A stretch of 16,522 nucleotides of DNA from Azonexus sp. (GTDB taxonomy: Bacteria > Pseudomonadota > Gammaproteobacteria > Burkholderiales > Rhodocyclaceae). Below the pieces are notes generated by a model. That model did not search any database. It was not told where the DNA came from and saw only the letters and a program-made list of their open reading frames with translations. Numbering within the stretch: position 1 is the stretch's first letter; each line of letters starts with the position of its first letter. Shown here piece after piece: positions 15,129-16,522 of the stretch. Where the stretch lies: NCBI GenBank assembly GCA_023150195.1, contig JAKLLI010000007.1:1-16522 (forward strand), given 5' to 3'. Position numbers and translations under genes: made by a program.

Positions 15129-16308
15129 TGCGTTTGTGCCGGGCAACCGGCTGACACTGCTCAATTCCGGCCACCAGTACTTTCCCGCCCTGCTTGCCGC
15201 CATTGCCGCCGCCGAGCGCGAAATCTATCTGGAAAGCTACATCTTCGCCGACGACCCGATCGGCCACGAAGTCACCGCAGCGCTTTGTTCCGCTGCCGAG
15301 CGCGGTGTCACGGTGAATGTCACGGTCGACGGCTTCGGTGCACGCAATTTCGCCCGCGATTTCCGGCCCCGCCTTTCTGCCGCCGGGGTTCGCACCCTGT
15401 TCTACCGGCCAGAGATCGGCACCTTCCATTTTCGCCGCCACCGCCTGCGGCGCCTGCATCGCAAACTGGTGGTCATCGACGGACGCATTGCCTTTGTCGG
15501 CGGCATCAATATCCTGGACGACAACAACGCGCCGGCCGAGATGCGCCCCCATTACGATTACGCCGTTCAGGTCGAGGGTCCGGTACTTACGCAGATTCAT
15601 CATGCAGCCCGCCGCATGTGGGAAATCGTCACTTGGGTCAATTTCAAGCGCCGCTTTCGCCTCAAACCCCTCGTGACCCCGTGCTGCCAGCCGGCGGGAA
15701 CGCAAGCCGCGATGCTGCGCATTCGCGACAACATCCGTCACCGCAACGACATCCAGCATGCCTATATCGATGCCATCCATGCGGCGCAGCACGACATCCT
15801 GATTGCCAACGCCTACTTCCTGCCCGGCATCCGCTTCGCCCGCGCCCTGCGTCAGGCAGCCCAGCGCGGCGTACAGGTCACCATCCTGCTCCAGGGAAAA
15901 ACCGACCATCCCCTGCTGCAATCCGCCACCCAAACCCTCTACGCCGCCGGGCTGGCCGCCGGCATCCGCATCTTCGAATACGAAAAAAGCTTCATGCACG
16001 CCAAAGTGGCAGTCATCGATGGCTGCTGGGCGACCGTCGGTTCGTCCAATATCGACCCCTTCAGCTTGCTGCTGGCCAAGGAAGCCAACCTTTTCGTTGC
16101 CGACCCCGTCTTTGCTGGCGAACTTCAGGCCAGCGTGCGCGACGCGATGCGCCACGGCGCGCGCGAGGTGCTGGCCGCCGACCTGAAACGTCAACCCTGG
16201 TATGCGCGCCTGCTGCGCTGGCTCAGTTATGCCGCCGTCCGGGCGATGATCGGCCTCGCCGGCTACGGCGGCCACAAGCCGCCGGATCAGGACTCGCTCA
16301 AGCCGTAA
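15118..16308 (+). CDS. clsB: Cardiolipin synthase B (phospholipase D superfamily)
   Basis: It joins phosphatidyl groups to form cardiolipin at the inner membrane. The 396 residues hold two HKD motifs: H114-K116-D121 (LHRKLVVIDGRIAFVGGIN) and H294-K296-D301 (MHAKVAVIDGCWATVGSSNID). There are no N-terminal membrane helices, unlike ClsA, and the length is close to E. coli ClsB (413); this and the YbhP-like neighbour favour ClsB over ClsA or ClsC. ClsB enzymes can also make phosphatidylglycerol from phosphatidylethanolamine, as reported for E. coli. The ATG lies within the end of the upstream gene (11-base overlap), pointing to coupled translation. The C-terminus is basic and aromatic (WYARLLRWLSYAAVRAMIGLAGYGG) and may contact the membrane. 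It overlaps the gene from the right edge convergently. Confidence 0.93.
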   Translation: MDVDAFVPGNRLTLLNSGHQYFPALLAAIAAAEREIYLESYIFADDPIGHEVTAALCSAAERGVTVNVTVDGFGARNFARDFRPRLSAAGVRTLFYRPEIGTFHFRRHRLRRLHRKLVVIDGRIAFVGGINILDDNNAPAEMRPHYDYAVQVEGPVLTQIHHAARRMWEIVTWVNFKRRFRLKPLVTPCCQPAGTQAAMLRIRDNIRHRNDIQHAYIDAIHAAQHDILIANAYFLPGIRFARALRQAAQRGVQVTILLQGKTDHPLLQSATQTLYAAGLAAGIRIFEYEKSFMHAKVAVIDGCWATVGSSNIDPFSLLLAKEANLFVADPVFAGELQASVRDAMRHGAREVLAADLKRQPWYARLLRWLSYAAVRAMIGLAGYGGHKPPDQDSLKP

Positions 16309-16522
16309 GCGACAGGGCCGGACGTGCCTGCTGACGCGGCACCCGCGCCAGCGACCAATGCGCAACCGCCCAGGCCCACACCTCGGCCACCGAAGCCCGG
16401 CACAAATCCGCCGGGGGCGACTGCCCCAGAAAATCGAGCGCCGCATGCAGGTTCTGCGCAGCCCGTGAAGCATCCAGTGCCGGCGCGTGCGTTTGTTTGG
16501 ACCATTTTTCACCCGCCGCGTT
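16298..16522 (-). CDS. Unidentified protein, C-terminal part only
   Basis: An open frame enters from the right edge on the minus strand and ends in TGA at 16298-16300, giving 74 residues. The visible part is Ala- and Trp-rich and helical (LHAALDFLGQSPPADLC, then VAEVWAWAVAHWSLARV). G or C is frequent at third codon positions, as in the neighbouring genes. It would overlap the end of clsB by 11 bases in a convergent arrangement. I do not recognise the family. A competing frame (to 16287) reads as Gly/Ala/Cys-rich shadow sequence and is less likely. Confidence 0.5.
   Translation of the reverse strand, partial: NAAGEKWSKQTHAPALDASRAAQNLHAALDFLGQSPPADLCRASVAEVWAWAVAHWSLARVPRQQARPALSLTA

Noticed and set aside
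14944..16512. Minus-strand open frame of 522 codons
   Set aside because: It lies antisense to clsB and the end of the EEP gene, whose catalytic motifs are complete. Long antisense frames are expected in GC-rich DNA, and its product has no recognisable domain.
1..16522. CRISPR array, transposon, prophage or integron
   Set aside because: I saw no regularly spaced repeats, transposase, integrase, terminal inverted repeats or tRNA-associated attachment sites on either strand.

Overview
This is a chromosomal stretch of a GC-rich Gram-negative bacterium. It is most likely a betaproteobacterium, and the Rhodocyclales (Dechloromonas/Azonexus type) fit best. That placement is an inference from gene content (NtrB/NtrC, GSI-beta glutamine synthetase, a BirA without a DNA-binding domain next to CoaX, a DUF4124 protein, an RND pump with a lipoprotein adaptor) and from overall protein character; no marker RNA gene is present. 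The window is gene-dense, with 13 protein genes, two of them cut by the window edges. It holds no tRNA, rRNA, CRISPR array, insertion sequence or phage gene that I can see. The longest stretch without a gene is about 190 bases, upstream of glnA, and it holds regulatory sites.

Layout. Bases 1-5040 (minus strand) form a compact gene run read ntrB, ntrC, birA, coaX, then a DUF3391/HD-GYP protein that leaves the window at base 1. The last three genes overlap by 1-4 bases, which suggests translational coupling. Bases 5041-5140 are a divergent regulatory region with a perfect 7-bp dyad. Bases 5141-9364 (plus) encode a two-gene RND efflux system: a lipoprotein periplasmic adaptor and a 1044-residue inner-membrane pump. 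Bases 9361-11360 (minus) hold a small secreted DUF4124 protein and glnA, separated by a strong intrinsic terminator. Bases 11361-11561 carry a predicted sigma-54 promoter and two NtrC enhancer sites for glnA; the distal site covers the stop codon of the upstream gene. Bases 11549-12733 (minus) encode a cation diffusion facilitator with an extra C-terminal domain. Bases 12769-16308 (plus) hold a rhodanese-like protein, nadA, an endonuclease/exonuclease/phosphatase-family protein and cardiolipin synthase clsB. An unidentified minus-strand gene enters from the right edge.

How the genes fit together. NtrB and NtrC sense and transmit nitrogen status. NtrC should act on the sigma-54 promoter of glnA about 6.4 kb away, and the sites seen there match the NtrC consensus and the enteric enhancer geometry closely. 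The RND operon lies on the opposite strand between glnA-DUF4124 and ntrBC and looks like an insertion into a nitrogen-control block. BirA, CoaX and NadA are cofactor enzymes (biotin attachment, coenzyme A and NAD). ClsB with its YbhP-like neighbour concerns membrane phospholipid.

I do not see a clearly new biological system. The items most worth a second look are the HD-GYP protein that has lost the His of its HD pair, the double C-terminal domain of the metal transporter, the glnA control region built into the neighbouring gene's end, and the dyad ahead of the RND operon.
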